Assembly: GCA_946480515.1 (NCBI GenBank)
Contig: CAMLKX010000050.1
Span: forward strand, 1-10,148
DNA from: an uncultured Sphingomonadaceae bacterium
GTDB taxonomy: Bacteria; Pseudomonadota; Alphaproteobacteria; Sphingomonadales; Sphingomonadaceae
Direction of reading: 5' to 3'
DNA length: 10,148 bases
A program made the position numbers and the translations under genes. This document shows, piece after piece, positions 1 to 6,773 of this stretch. Each line of letters starts with the position of its first letter. Positions within the stretch are counted from its first letter, which is position 1. The notes under the pieces are model-generated. The model did no database searches, was not told the DNA's origin, and saw only the letters and a list, made by a program, of their open reading frames with translations.

Positions 1-67
1 GAGCGGAGTCGAGGGGCGTTCGTGAGACCATCGACCTGCGTCCCTCGACTTCGCTCGGGACGAACGG
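1..67. repeat. Inverted pair of sphingomonad-type intergenic repeat units
   Basis: Bases 1-15 (GAGCGGAGTCGAGGG) are the reverse complement of 42-56 (CCCTCGACTTCGCTC) with one difference, which would be a G-U pair in RNA. This gives a 15-base-pair stem around a 26-base loop. A second pair of matching segments, CGTTCGT at 17-23 and ACGAACG at 60-66, lies just beyond each arm. The order is A-B-A'-B', as expected for two copies of one repeat unit facing each other; the left copy is probably cut by the window edge. The sequence resembles dispersed intergenic repeats I recall from sphingomonad genomes (recall, not a search). It lies immediately upstream of pgk and its last bases touch the pgk Shine-Dalgarno sequence. 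No transposase is visible. Confidence 0.7.
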
Positions 68-72
68 AAAGG
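66..72 (+). promoter_or_regulatory. Ribosome binding site of pgk
   Basis: GGAAAGG lies 6 bases before the GTG at 79. It decides the start: a TTG at 73 is also in frame but directly abuts this sequence, and the GTG at 22 lies inside the repeat. Confidence 0.6.
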
Positions 73-78
73 TTGGCA

Positions 79-1281
79 GTGAGTAGATTTCGCACACTCG
101 ACGACCTGCCATCCGACCTGGACGGCAAGCGTGTGCTTGTCCGCGTCGATCTCAACGTGCCGATGCAGGATGGTTCGGTCAGCGACGATACGCGGCTGCG
201 TGCCGCGGTCCCAACGATCGCCGAGCTTGCTGACCGCGGTGCCCTGGTCCTGCTGCTGTCGCACTTCGGCCGTCCCAAGGGGCAGAAGCGGCCGGACATG
301 TCGACGGCCCTGCTGGTGCGCCCGCTTGCGGAACTGACCGGGCGCCCGGTCCGCTTCGTGGAAGATTGCTGCGGGCCGGAGGCTCAGCGTGCGATTGCCA
401 CCATGACTCCGGGATCCATCGGGATTCTCGAGAATACCCGTTTCCATGCAGGCGAAGAAAAGAATGATCCGGACCTCGCCAGGGGAATGGCGGAGCTCGG
501 CGACTATTATGTAAATGACGCCTTTTCCGCCGCGCACCGCGCCCATGCTTCGACCGAAGGGGTGGCGCGCTTGATTCCCGCCTTTGCTGGCCGCGCAATG
601 GAAGCTGAACTCGAAGCGCTGGAGAAAGCCTTGGGCAACCCGGAGCGTCCGGTCATGGCGGTTGTCGGCGGGGCCAAGGTGTCAACCAAGCTCGCCGTGC
701 TCGAGCATCTCGTCCACAAGGTCGATCACCTCATCATTGGCGGCGGGATGGCCAACACCTTTCTCGCATCGCGCGGGGTCAAGGTCGGCAAGTCGCTGTG
801 CGAGCATGAGCTGACTGCGAAGGCCGCCGAGATTCTCGAGGAAGCAGAGCGGGCGGGCTGCACCGTTCACTTGCCCTATGATGTCGTCGTCGCGAAGGAA
901 TTCGCCGCCCACCCGCCAAGCCTGCGGACCTGCAACGTCCATGAGGTTGGCGCCGACGAGATGATCCTCGATGTCGGACCTGCAGCGGTTGAAGCGCTTG
1001 CCGATGCGCTCAAGACCTGCCGCACGCTTGTCTGGAACGGCCCGCTCGGAGCGTTCGAGACCCCGCCTTTCGACGCCGCTACCGTGGCGTTGGCGAAAAC
1101 CGCAGCCGCTCTGACTCAGGAAGGATCGCTCGTATCGGTTGCTGGTGGCGGTGACACGGTTGCTGCGCTGAACCAGGCGGGCGTGACCGGCGACTTCAGA
1201 TTTGTATCGACCGCCGGCGGTGCCTTTCTTGAGTGGATGGAAGGACGAACACTTCCGGGTGTTGCCGCGCTCCAGTGCTAA
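79..1281 (+). CDS. pgk: Phosphoglycerate kinase
   Basis: The enzyme catalyses reversible phosphate transfer between 1,3-bisphosphoglycerate and ADP in the cytoplasm (lower glycolysis and gluconeogenesis). The product is 400 residues, normal for bacterial PGK. From the GTG start the N-domain holds RVDLNVP (22-28), R39, SHFGRPKG (61-68), [13 protein letters not shown] (117-129) and [14 protein letters not shown] (145-158), which carry the phosphoglycerate-binding Arg and His residues. The C-domain holds VGGAKVSTK (196-204), WNGPLGAFE (319-327) and GGGDT (356-360), the nucleotide-binding elements. The reading frame is open upstream to base 22, but that extension encodes the inverted repeat and lacks family similarity, so GTG 79 with its Shine-Dalgarno is preferred. 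It is probably the first visible gene of a pgk-fba-thiE-gdx unit; a gap gene upstream would be usual but is outside the window. Confidence 0.97.
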   Translation: MSRFRTLDDLPSDLDGKRVLVRVDLNVPMQDGSVSDDTRLRAAVPTIAELADRGALVLLLSHFGRPKGQKRPDMSTALLVRPLAELTGRPVRFVEDCCGPEAQRAIATMTPGSIGILENTRFHAGEEKNDPDLARGMAELGDYYVNDAFSAAHRAHASTEGVARLIPAFAGRAMEAELEALEKALGNPERPVMAVVGGAKVSTKLAVLEHLVHKVDHLIIGGGMANTFLASRGVKVGKSLCEHELTAKAAEILEEAERAGCTVHLPYDVVVAKEFAAHPPSLRTCNVHEVGADEMILDVGPAAVEALADALKTCRTLVWNGPLGAFETPPFDAATVALAKTAAALTQEGSLVSVAGGGDTVAALNQAGVTGDFRFVSTAGGAFLEWMEGRTLPGVAALQC

Positions 1282-1301
1282 TCTGAACGAAGGAATTGGC
1301 G

Positions 1302-2204
1302 ATGAATGATCCGAGGATGATGGCGCAAATGGTTGGCGGCGCGGGCTTTATCGCCGCGCTGGACCAGAGCGGCGGCTCAACTCCCAAGGCGCTCAAGGGC
1401 TATGGCATCGAGGAAAGTGCCTACTCGGGCGAAGCTGAGATGTTCGAGCTGATCCATCAGATGCGGGTCCGGATCATCACCTCGCCGGTGTTCAACGGGC
1501 AGAAGGTGCTCGGCGCGATCCTCTTCGAGAAGACGATGGACGGGCAGGCGAATGGAGACCCGGTCCCCACGGCCCTGTGGAAGCGGGGCGTCGTTCCATT
1601 CCTGAAGATCGACAAGGGACTGGAGGACGAGTCGGACGGCGTTCAGTTGATGAAGCCCAATCCGGGTCTGGACGAGCTGCTTGCCCGCGCCGCAAAGCTC
1701 GGCGTGTTCGGCACCAAGATGCGCTCGGTCGTGAACCTCGCGTCCCGGCAGGGCATCGCCGCCGTTGTCCGCCAGCAGTTCGAAGTTGCCGAGCGGATCC
1801 TGTTCCACGGGCTGATGCCGATCGTGGAACCGGAAGTCTCGATTAAAAGCCCCGAGCGGGCGGAAGCCGATCAGATCCTGATGGAGGAGCTGATCAAGGC
1901 CCTGGATGCGCTGCCGGACCGCAAGCGCGTGATGCTCAAGCTGTCGCTTCCCGCTAAAGCCAACCTGTTCGCGCCGCTCGTCGCCCATCCTGCGGTCGCT
2001 CGCGTCGTTGCGCTGTCGGGGGGTTTCGCCCGGCCAGAGGCCTGCGACGAACTTGCGCGGAACACGGGGATCATCGCCAGTTTCTCGCGCGCCTTGCTCG
2101 AAGACCTGCGGCATCAGATGAGCGATCAGGAGTTCGATCGCGCATTGGGAGCAGCGATTGACCAGATCTACCAGGCGTCCGTGATGAAGGTCACCAATGG
2201 ATGA
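1302..2204 (+). CDS. fba: Class I fructose-bisphosphate aldolase
   Basis: It cleaves fructose-1,6-bisphosphate to dihydroxyacetone phosphate and glyceraldehyde-3-phosphate, or runs in reverse, through a Schiff base. The 300-residue product has the class I (metal-independent) active-site set. By comparison with rabbit aldolase, D21 (ALDQSGGS) matches D33, K102 (LKIDKG) matches K107, K139 (GTKMR) matches K146, E176 and E178 (IVEPE) match E187 and E189, and K213 (VMLKLSLP) matches the Schiff-base K229. LSGG at 238-241 and R263 fit the phosphate site. It is shorter than the eukaryotic enzymes (about 360 residues), as is common for bacterial members. ATG 1302 is chosen over an in-frame TTG at 1296 because AAGGA at 1290-1294 sits 7 bases before it. 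It starts 20 bases after pgk and overlaps thiE by 8 bases. Confidence 0.93.
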   Translation: MNDPRMMAQMVGGAGFIAALDQSGGSTPKALKGYGIEESAYSGEAEMFELIHQMRVRIITSPVFNGQKVLGAILFEKTMDGQANGDPVPTALWKRGVVPFLKIDKGLEDESDGVQLMKPNPGLDELLARAAKLGVFGTKMRSVVNLASRQGIAAVVRQQFEVAERILFHGLMPIVEPEVSIKSPERAEADQILMEELIKALDALPDRKRVMLKLSLPAKANLFAPLVAHPAVARVVALSGGFARPEACDELARNTGIIASFSRALLEDLRHQMSDQEFDRALGAAIDQIYQASVMKVTNG

Positions 2205-2868
2205 AGACCCGGTCGGCACGGTCGGCTTGCCTCGACCGCGGCGGACCGAGCGGGCGAAGCTCTATTTGATCAGTCCGTTGGACGTTGCCGGTGGATTTCC
2301 AGATCGCCTGAAATCAGCACTCGACGGGGGGCCGGTCGCGGCGTTCCAGTTCCGGGTGAAGGGAATTGACCAGCATGAGGCGGCGCGGCTCGCCGAACCG
2401 CTTCAGGCAATCTGCGCCGAGCGGGAGGTCGCGTTCATCGTCAACGACAGCGCCTCTCTGGCGAAGCGCATCGGCGCGGATGGGGTGCATCTTGGCCAGG
2501 ATGATGGGGACGTCCGCGATGCGCGCCGGCTGCTTGGTCCGTCGGCCCAGATCGGTGTCACCTGTCACGACAGCCGTCACCTGGCGATGGAGGCAGGGGA
2601 GGCGGGTGCCGATTACGTCGCCTTCGGTGCATTCTACCCGACGAGCACCAAGGAGACCAAGCATCGGCCGCAGCCGGAAATCCTCACCTGGTGGTCGTCG
2701 CTGTTCGAAGTGCCATCTGTCGCAATCGGAGGGATCACTCCGGACAATGCGCGCCCGCTGATCGAGGCAGGAGCCGATTTCATTGCGGTCTGTGGGTCCG
2801 TGTGGAGCGCCGATGACCCGGCAGCGTCAGTCGCCGCGTTCGATCAGGTGCTGGCTTGGCCTGGCTGA
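2197..2868 (+). CDS. thiE: Thiamine phosphate synthase
   Basis: It joins the HMP-diphosphate and thiazole-phosphate moieties to give thiamine phosphate, a cytoplasmic TIM-barrel enzyme. The 223-residue product shows QFRVK (51-55, the family's QLRxK with the catalytic Arg and Lys), VND (82-84), GVHLGQDD (96-103), GVTCH (120-124, a Thr where Bacillus subtilis has Ser130), FGAFYPTSTK (143-152, diphosphate loop with K152) and AIGGI (176-180). These favour ThiE over the related aminase regulator TenI, but the split is not certain. ATG 2197 lies inside the last codons of fba (8-base overlap), with AAGG at 2187-2190 as Shine-Dalgarno, so the two are probably translationally coupled. No other thi genes are in view, and I saw no TPP riboswitch in the few bases before it. 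Confidence 0.88.
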   Translation: MDEDPVGTVGLPRPRRTERAKLYLISPLDVAGGFPDRLKSALDGGPVAAFQFRVKGIDQHEAARLAEPLQAICAEREVAFIVNDSASLAKRIGADGVHLGQDDGDVRDARRLLGPSAQIGVTCHDSRHLAMEAGEAGADYVAFGAFYPTSTKETKHRPQPEILTWWSSLFEVPSVAIGGITPDNARPLIEAGADFIAVCGSVWSADDPAASVAAFDQVLAWPG

Positions 2869-3176
2869 TTCTTATCCTCGCCGGACTGCTCGAAGTGGTG
2901 TGGGCGTTCGCGATGAAGCAGTCCGACGGCTTCACGCGCCTCTGGCCTAGCGTGGTGACGATCGTCGCGATGCTCTTAAGCTTCGGCCTGCTGGCATGGG
3001 CCATGCGTTCGCTGCCGCTGGGAACGGCCTACACGGTTTGGACCGGGATCGGCGCGGTCGGAGCATTCCTGCTGGGCGTGGCGGTGCTCGGCGAAAGTCT
3101 GGGAGCAGTTCGGATCGCGGCGGCGCTGCTGATCGTCGGAGGCCTGGTGCTGATGAAGCTGGCTACCCCGGAGTAA
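2856..3176 (+). CDS. gdx: Gdx/SugE-type SMR transporter, probable guanidinium exporter
   Basis: This is a small multidrug resistance family protein of 106 residues with four predicted membrane helices, at about 3-20, 31-50, 57-75 and 84-103. The residues described for guanidinium exporters are all at the usual positions: G10, E13 (central proton/substrate glutamate), W16, S42, Y59 and W62, with the subtype signature GTAYTVWTGIGAVG at 56-69. EmrE-type drug exporters differ in this segment. Family knowledge: antiparallel dimers exchange guanidinium for protons across the inner membrane. The start is TTG 2856, 13 bases inside the end of thiE, and gives the typical MAWL start; no other in-frame start is plausible. 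No guanidine riboswitch is possible here because the gene is embedded in the thiE end. It converges on DUF72 with a 14-base overlap. Confidence 0.88.
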   Translation: MAWLILILAGLLEVVWAFAMKQSDGFTRLWPSVVTIVAMLLSFGLLAWAMRSLPLGTAYTVWTGIGAVGAFLLGVAVLGESLGAVRIAAALLIVGGLVLMKLATPE

Positions 3177-3903
3177 GCTTGGCCACCAGGTGCTTGAGTG
3201 CTTGTGCATCCTCAAGCGCATCACCGCCGATGTCATTGTTGAAATAGGCCCAGGCGCATCGTCCGGCGCGCTGCTGCTCGCCTAGCCAGTGCGCCCATTC
3301 CTCCAGCTGCGCATCCGAGTAGCGCCCACGGTATTTCCCGCTCGTCCCGTGAAAGCGGACATATGCGGTGCGCCCGCTCGCCCACATCGGGGTCGCGCTC
3401 CCGGCCATATCGTGGACAACGAAGCCAACGCCGTGGCGGTCCAGCAGGTCCAGCACCTCCTCGGCATACCAGTCGCTCGACCGGAACTCGAACACATGCT
3501 CAAGGTCGGTGGGCAGCAGAGCGAGGAAGCTGGCAAGCCGGTCGTCGTCGCGGCGCATTTGTGGCGGCAGCTGGTAGAGCAGGGGTCCTAGGGTGCCGCC
3601 CAGCCGCCGGGCAAGAGTGATGAAGCGGCCCAGCGGTTCGGCGCAGTCGCGCAGCTTTTTCATGTGCGTGATGAAGCGGTTGACCTTGACCGCGTAGCGG
3701 AAGCCGGGCGGCGCCTGCTCGCGCCATTTGTCGAACGCGGCCTCGGACGGAAGCCGATAAAAACTGTTGTTGATTTCGACGGTCGCGAAGTCGGCTGCGT
3801 AGTGCTCAAACCAGCGCGATTGAGTCAGTTCGTGTGGATAGAAAATCCCGCGCCAATGGCGATACACCCAGCCCGAGCAACCGACGCGAATGGACGCGGA
3901 CAT
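3163..3903 (-). CDS. DUF72 (YecE-like) family protein
   Basis: The 246-residue protein belongs to the DUF72/YecE family, which has a TIM-barrel-like fold and no firmly established biochemical role. Family features seen are GCSGWVYRHWRGIFYP (8-23), TVEINNSFYRLPS (41-53), KVNRFITHMKKL (73-84), YVRFHGTSGKYRGRYS (181-196) and AYFNND (219-224). The many conserved aromatic and acidic residues suggest a pocket. There is no signal peptide or membrane segment, so it is likely cytoplasmic. The ATG at 3903 has only a weak GAGG 9 bases upstream on its own strand. It is the only minus-strand gene, diverging from the L,D-transpeptidase and ending inside the tail of the SMR gene. The function is left open. 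Confidence 0.9.
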   Translation of the reverse strand: MSASIRVGCSGWVYRHWRGIFYPHELTQSRWFEHYAADFATVEINNSFYRLPSEAAFDKWREQAPPGFRYAVKVNRFITHMKKLRDCAEPLGRFITLARRLGGTLGPLLYQLPPQMRRDDDRLASFLALLPTDLEHVFEFRSSDWYAEEVLDLLDRHGVGFVVHDMAGSATPMWASGRTAYVRFHGTSGKYRGRYSDAQLEEWAHWLGEQQRAGRCAWAYFNNDIGGDALEDAQALKHLVAKLTPG

Positions 3904-3965
3904 GGAAAGAAGCCTCGGCTCTGTCGTTCAACCCATCAACCTGAACACTGCGAAGGAGATGGAGG
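3904..3965. promoter_or_regulatory. Divergent intergenic region (DUF72 / L,D-transpeptidase)
   Basis: These 62 bases separate two divergent genes and should contain both promoters. I could not assign convincing -35/-10 boxes on either strand. A short inverted repeat, GTTCA (3926-3930) and TGAAC (3942-3946) with 11 bases between, sits near the middle and could be an operator, but arms this short can arise by chance. Confidence 0.4.
3953..3958 (+). promoter_or_regulatory. Ribosome binding site of the L,D-transpeptidase
   Basis: AAGGAG is a near-perfect Shine-Dalgarno sequence 7 bases before TTG 3966. It supports TTG as the start. The ATG at 3959 directly after it is in another frame. Confidence 0.65.
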
Positions 3966-5015
3966 TTGCGTATCAAACCGTTCAGCGGCGTGTTCGTCGG
4001 CCTGAGTTTGGCTGCAGCAACGATGGCGTCGGCTCAAACCGCACAGCAGCCGTCGAAGCCGGAGACTGCGAAGACGTGGGCTGCTCCTGGAACTCCAGGC
4101 TCTCCAATTATCGGCGAGATTTTCCATGCCCAGGTCCTGCTCGACGCCGCCGGCTTCTCGCCGGGTGTCATCGACGGTCGGTCAGGGCAGTCGATGACCA
4201 AGGCGATCGAGGGCTTTCAGGAGTCGCGCGGCCTGACCACGACCGGCAATCTGGACCCGGAGACGCGCAAGCAATTGCTGCTCGACAGCCGCCCGTCGAC
4301 CCGCATCATTCGCCTGTCCGCAGCGGACGTCGGTGGACCCTTCGTCTACCCGATGCCGAAAAAGCCGGAGCAGCAGGCCAAGCTGAAGTTCCTCGGCTAC
4401 CGCAACATGCTCGAAAAGCTGGCTGAACGCTATCACACAACGCCTGATACGATCGTCGCGCTGAATGGCCCGAAGAAGCTGATCGGTCCTGGACAGCAGC
4501 TTCGGTTGCCCAATGTTCTACCCTCTTCGCGCGACTATCAGGGGGTGAAGCCGCAGCATGCCGGCTGGTTCAGCGTACTCAATGTCGACGGCAATCAGCC
4601 TGAGGGCGATTCCATCATCGTCGATAAAAGCGAAGGCGTGCTGAAGGTCATTGACGCGCAGGACCGGCTGGTGGCTCAATTTCCGGTGACGATGGGTTCC
4701 GAGCATGATCCCCTGCCGATCGGCAAGTGGAAGGTGACGACCTACGCCTTTCTGCCGCCGTTTCACTATCAACCGGACCTGTTCTGGGACGTCGCCGACA
4801 GCAAGGAAGAGCAGCGGCTTCCGCCGGGGCCGAACGGGCCGGTGGGCGTAGCCTGGCTCGATCTCACCAAGGAGAATTACGGCATTCACGGCACCAGCGA
4901 GCCCAACACCATTGGCCGTGCCGAAAGCCATGGCTGCATCCGCATGACCAATTGGGATGTGCTTCGGCTGACCCGCATCCTCAAGCCCGGCTTTGCTGCG
5001 GTTTTCCGGGCGTAA
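3966..5015 (+). CDS. Secreted L,D-transpeptidase (YkuD domain) with peptidoglycan-binding domain
   Basis: The 349-residue protein starts at TTG with a strong Shine-Dalgarno and opens with a signal peptide: basic MRIK, a hydrophobic core to about residue 20, and a likely cleavage site after ASA (21-23). Residues about 51-106 resemble a PG_binding_1 domain (AGFSPGVIDG, AIEGFQ, GNLDPETRKQLL). Residues about 143-181 are LysM-like (LAERYHTTPDTIVALN, then GPGQQLRLP). The C-terminal YkuD domain, about 213-348, contains the catalytic set H308 (YGIHGT) and SHGCIRM (321-327) with nucleophile C324. By family it forms 3-3 crosslinks in peptidoglycan or attaches proteins to it, in the periplasm; the substrate cannot be told here. 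It is followed after 5 bases by an M23 peptidase, probably on the same transcript. Confidence 0.93.
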   Translation: MRIKPFSGVFVGLSLAAATMASAQTAQQPSKPETAKTWAAPGTPGSPIIGEIFHAQVLLDAAGFSPGVIDGRSGQSMTKAIEGFQESRGLTTTGNLDPETRKQLLLDSRPSTRIIRLSAADVGGPFVYPMPKKPEQQAKLKFLGYRNMLEKLAERYHTTPDTIVALNGPKKLIGPGQQLRLPNVLPSSRDYQGVKPQHAGWFSVLNVDGNQPEGDSIIVDKSEGVLKVIDAQDRLVAQFPVTMGSEHDPLPIGKWKVTTYAFLPPFHYQPDLFWDVADSKEEQRLPPGPNGPVGVAWLDLTKENYGIHGTSEPNTIGRAESHGCIRMTNWDVLRLTRILKPGFAAVFRA

Positions 5016-5020
5016 CGCAG

Positions 5021-5665
5021 ATGGGCCGGAAAGCGACCATCGTCAGCACCGTCGTCGTCACGGCGGTGCTGGCCAGTGCTTTCTGGATTTTTTTCTACAA
5101 CATCTACCAGGCGCCTCTCAGCCCGGCCGGAGAGGTCAGCGCTTCTGGCCAAACGAAGGTCGTTGCCATGCCCAACGCTCCTCCCGTCGAGGTTGCCGAG
5201 GGGCTTGTGGTCGGTCCTGCCGGGCTCGCCATTCCCGTCGAAGGCGTGAAGCGGGACGACCTGGTGGACACGTTCAGCCAGGCCCGCGCCGGCGGAGCGC
5301 GGGTGCATGATGCGATCGACATCATGGCCACCGAGGGCACGCGGGTGCTCGCTGCCGCACCGGGTACCGTCGAGCGGCTGTTCTTCAGTGACGGCGGCGG
5401 CGGGATCACGGCCTACGTCCGCTCGGACGATGGACGCTGGAGCTACTACTACGCCCATCTGAAGGGCTATGCACCTGGCCTATCGGAGGGGCAGCGGGTT
5501 GAGCGGGGCCAGGTTATCGGCTTCGTTGGAGCCTCGGGCAATGCCGCCCCGTCCGGCCCGCATCTTCACTTTGCGATTAACCGCATGGGCCCTGGTGATC
5601 GCTGGTGGCAGGGAGCACCGGTCAATCCTTATCCGCTGCTTGCCGGAAAGCGGGGCAGCGGGTAG
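5021..5665 (+). CDS. Membrane-anchored M23 (LytM-type) metallopeptidase
   Basis: The 214-residue protein has an N-terminal membrane anchor (about residues 7-27), a linker rich in Pro, Ala and Val, and a C-terminal M23 domain from about residue 90. The zinc-ligand pattern is complete: H96 and D100 (HDAID) and H183 in PHLHF (180-184). H146 (YYAHL) and H181 are the usual catalytic histidines, so it is predicted to be an active zinc endopeptidase rather than a degenerate EnvC/NlpD-like activator. By family it cleaves peptide crossbridges or stems in peptidoglycan, here with the catalytic part facing the periplasm. ATG 5021 follows the transpeptidase stop by 5 bases. Its Shine-Dalgarno is weak, suggesting coupling to the upstream gene. 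The frame is open further upstream, but that part overlaps the transpeptidase and has no family match. Confidence 0.92.
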   Translation: MGRKATIVSTVVVTAVLASAFWIFFYNIYQAPLSPAGEVSASGQTKVVAMPNAPPVEVAEGLVVGPAGLAIPVEGVKRDDLVDTFSQARAGGARVHDAIDIMATEGTRVLAAAPGTVERLFFSDGGGGITAYVRSDDGRWSYYYAHLKGYAPGLSEGQRVERGQVIGFVGASGNAAPSGPHLHFAINRMGPGDRWWQGAPVNPYPLLAGKRGSG

Positions 5666-5747
5666 GGAGCGCCCGCAATTCCACCTATTCCGCATGCTGC
5701 GGGCGTGTCGCGAGACAGGCCCGGCCGGACGGTTCGAGGACAAGCAT
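5666..5747 (+). other. Gap between M23 peptidase and efp
   Basis: These 82 bases have no gene I can support. A GC-rich hairpin is possible (5669-5676 with 5699-5706, 8 pairs including one G-U, 22-base loop), but no T-run follows, so it is not a convincing terminator. The efp Shine-Dalgarno GAGGA at 5736-5740 lies 7 bases before its ATG. An efp promoter is expected here but no clear boxes stand out. Confidence 0.35.
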
Positions 5748-6311
5748 ATGAAGATCAGTGGCGTGGACATCCGTCCCGGCAACATCATCGAATATGAAGG
5801 CGGCATCTGGCGCGCGGTCAAGATCCAGCACACTCAGCCTGGCAAGGGCGGCGCCTATATGCAGGTTGAGCTCAAGAACCTGATCGACGGCCGCAAGAAC
5901 AATGTCCGGTTCCGCAGCGCCGAGACGGTTGAGCGGGTTCGGCTCGACACCAAGGATTTCCAGTTCCTGTTTGCCGACGGCGACATGCTGACCTTCATGG
6001 ACAAGGAGAGCTATGAGCAAATCAGCCTCCCGCGCGATCTGCTTGGCGACGCCGCGGCGTTCCTGCAGGACGGAATGGACGTGGTGATGGAGCTTCATGA
6101 GGAGCGTCCAATCTCGGTCCAGTTGCCTGACCAGATTGAAGCCACCATCGTCGAGGCCGACGCGGTCGTGAAGGGCCAGACCGCCAGTTCGAGCTACAAG
6201 CCGGCGATCCTCGACAACGGCGTTCGCGTGATGGTCCCGCCGCACATTACCGCCGGCACCCGCATCGTGGTCGATGTCTACAACCAGGAATATGTGAAGC
6301 GGGCCGACTGA
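5748..6311 (+). CDS. efp: Elongation factor P
   Basis: EF-P binds between the ribosomal P and E sites and rescues ribosomes stalled at polyproline stretches. The 187-residue length is typical, as are the start [16 protein letters not shown], the KOW-like N-domain, and the C-terminal OB segment with [21 protein letters not shown]. The loop that reaches the P-site tRNA reads PGKGGAY (31-37) with Lys at 33. This is the lysine type, not the arginine type that is rhamnosylated by EarP. Which modifying enzyme acts on it, if any, is not visible. The frame is open 93 codons further upstream, but that part overlaps the M23 gene; ATG 5748 has a good GAGGA Shine-Dalgarno and the right family start. The stop overlaps the next start (TGATG). 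Confidence 0.97.
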   Translation: MKISGVDIRPGNIIEYEGGIWRAVKIQHTQPGKGGAYMQVELKNLIDGRKNNVRFRSAETVERVRLDTKDFQFLFADGDMLTFMDKESYEQISLPRDLLGDAAAFLQDGMDVVMELHEERPISVQLPDQIEATIVEADAVVKGQTASSSYKPAILDNGVRVMVPPHITAGTRIVVDVYNQEYVKRAD

Positions 6312-6769
6312 TGCTGGGGCCGGCGGTGCGGATGCGGCGGGCGGCGCTCGCTGATCTGGACGTGTTAGCGCCGCTGTTCGACGACTACCGCGTCTTCTAC
6401 CGGCAGGTTTCCGATCCGGCGACCGCACGCGCCTTCCTGGGGGCACGGATCGAGGCGGATCAATCGGTGATCTTCATCGCCGAACTGGACGGCACCCCGG
6501 CCGGCTTCACTCAACTCTATCCAAGCTTTACCTCGGTCGGCATGCGTCGCGCCTACATCCTCAACGATCTGTTCGTGACGCCTGCCGCGCGCTGCCGCGG
6601 AGTCGCGAGGGGATTGCTTGAGACTGCGGTCGAGTTCGCGCGCGGCGAGGGGGCGGCACGGCTGACGCTTTCGACTGCGGTCGACAATCACGCGGCGCAG
6701 GCGCTCTACCGAGCAGCGGGGTGGAAACAGGACGAGGCGTTCCTCGTATTCAACAAGGCATTGGATTGA
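6311..6769 (+). CDS. GNAT family N-acetyltransferase
   Basis: The 152-residue protein has the GNAT acetyl-CoA site: strand LNDLFVTPAA (84-93) followed by RCRGVARGLL (94-103), the RxxGxA pyrophosphate-binding motif. A later segment, VDNHAAQALYRAAGW (124-138), is typical of motif B. It uses acetyl-CoA to acetylate an amine or a protein; the substrate cannot be told from sequence. The ATG overlaps the efp stop by one base, so it is probably co-translated with efp. A second ATG at 6332 is a possible alternative start. The IMPase/SuhB gene follows after 4 bases. Confidence 0.88.
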   Translation: MLGPAVRMRRAALADLDVLAPLFDDYRVFYRQVSDPATARAFLGARIEADQSVIFIAELDGTPAGFTQLYPSFTSVGMRRAYILNDLFVTPAARCRGVARGLLETAVEFARGEGAARLTLSTAVDNHAAQALYRAAGWKQDEAFLVFNKALD

Positions 6770-6773
6770 ACTC

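Noticed and set aside
22..78. Longer pgk start at GTG 22
   Set aside because: The extra 19 codons translate the inverted repeat, and the family start fits GTG 79 with GGAAAGG before it.
1377..2219. Long minus-strand ORF of 280 codons opposite the aldolase gene
   Set aside because: It lies entirely antisense to a well-supported gene, has no recognisable motif, and is the kind of open frame expected opposite GC-rich codons.
5669..5706. Hairpin as an intrinsic terminator after the M23 gene
   Set aside because: The 8-pair stem has a 22-base loop and no T-run follows, so it is not supported as a terminator.
5469..5747. N-terminal extension of the efp reading frame by 93 codons
   Set aside because: It overlaps the M23 peptidase coding region, has no EF-P similarity, and ATG 5748 has a good Shine-Dalgarno.
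5685..6446. Minus-strand ORF of 253 codons opposite efp and the GNAT gene
   Set aside because: Antisense shadow of efp with no family features; its sequence mirrors efp codons.
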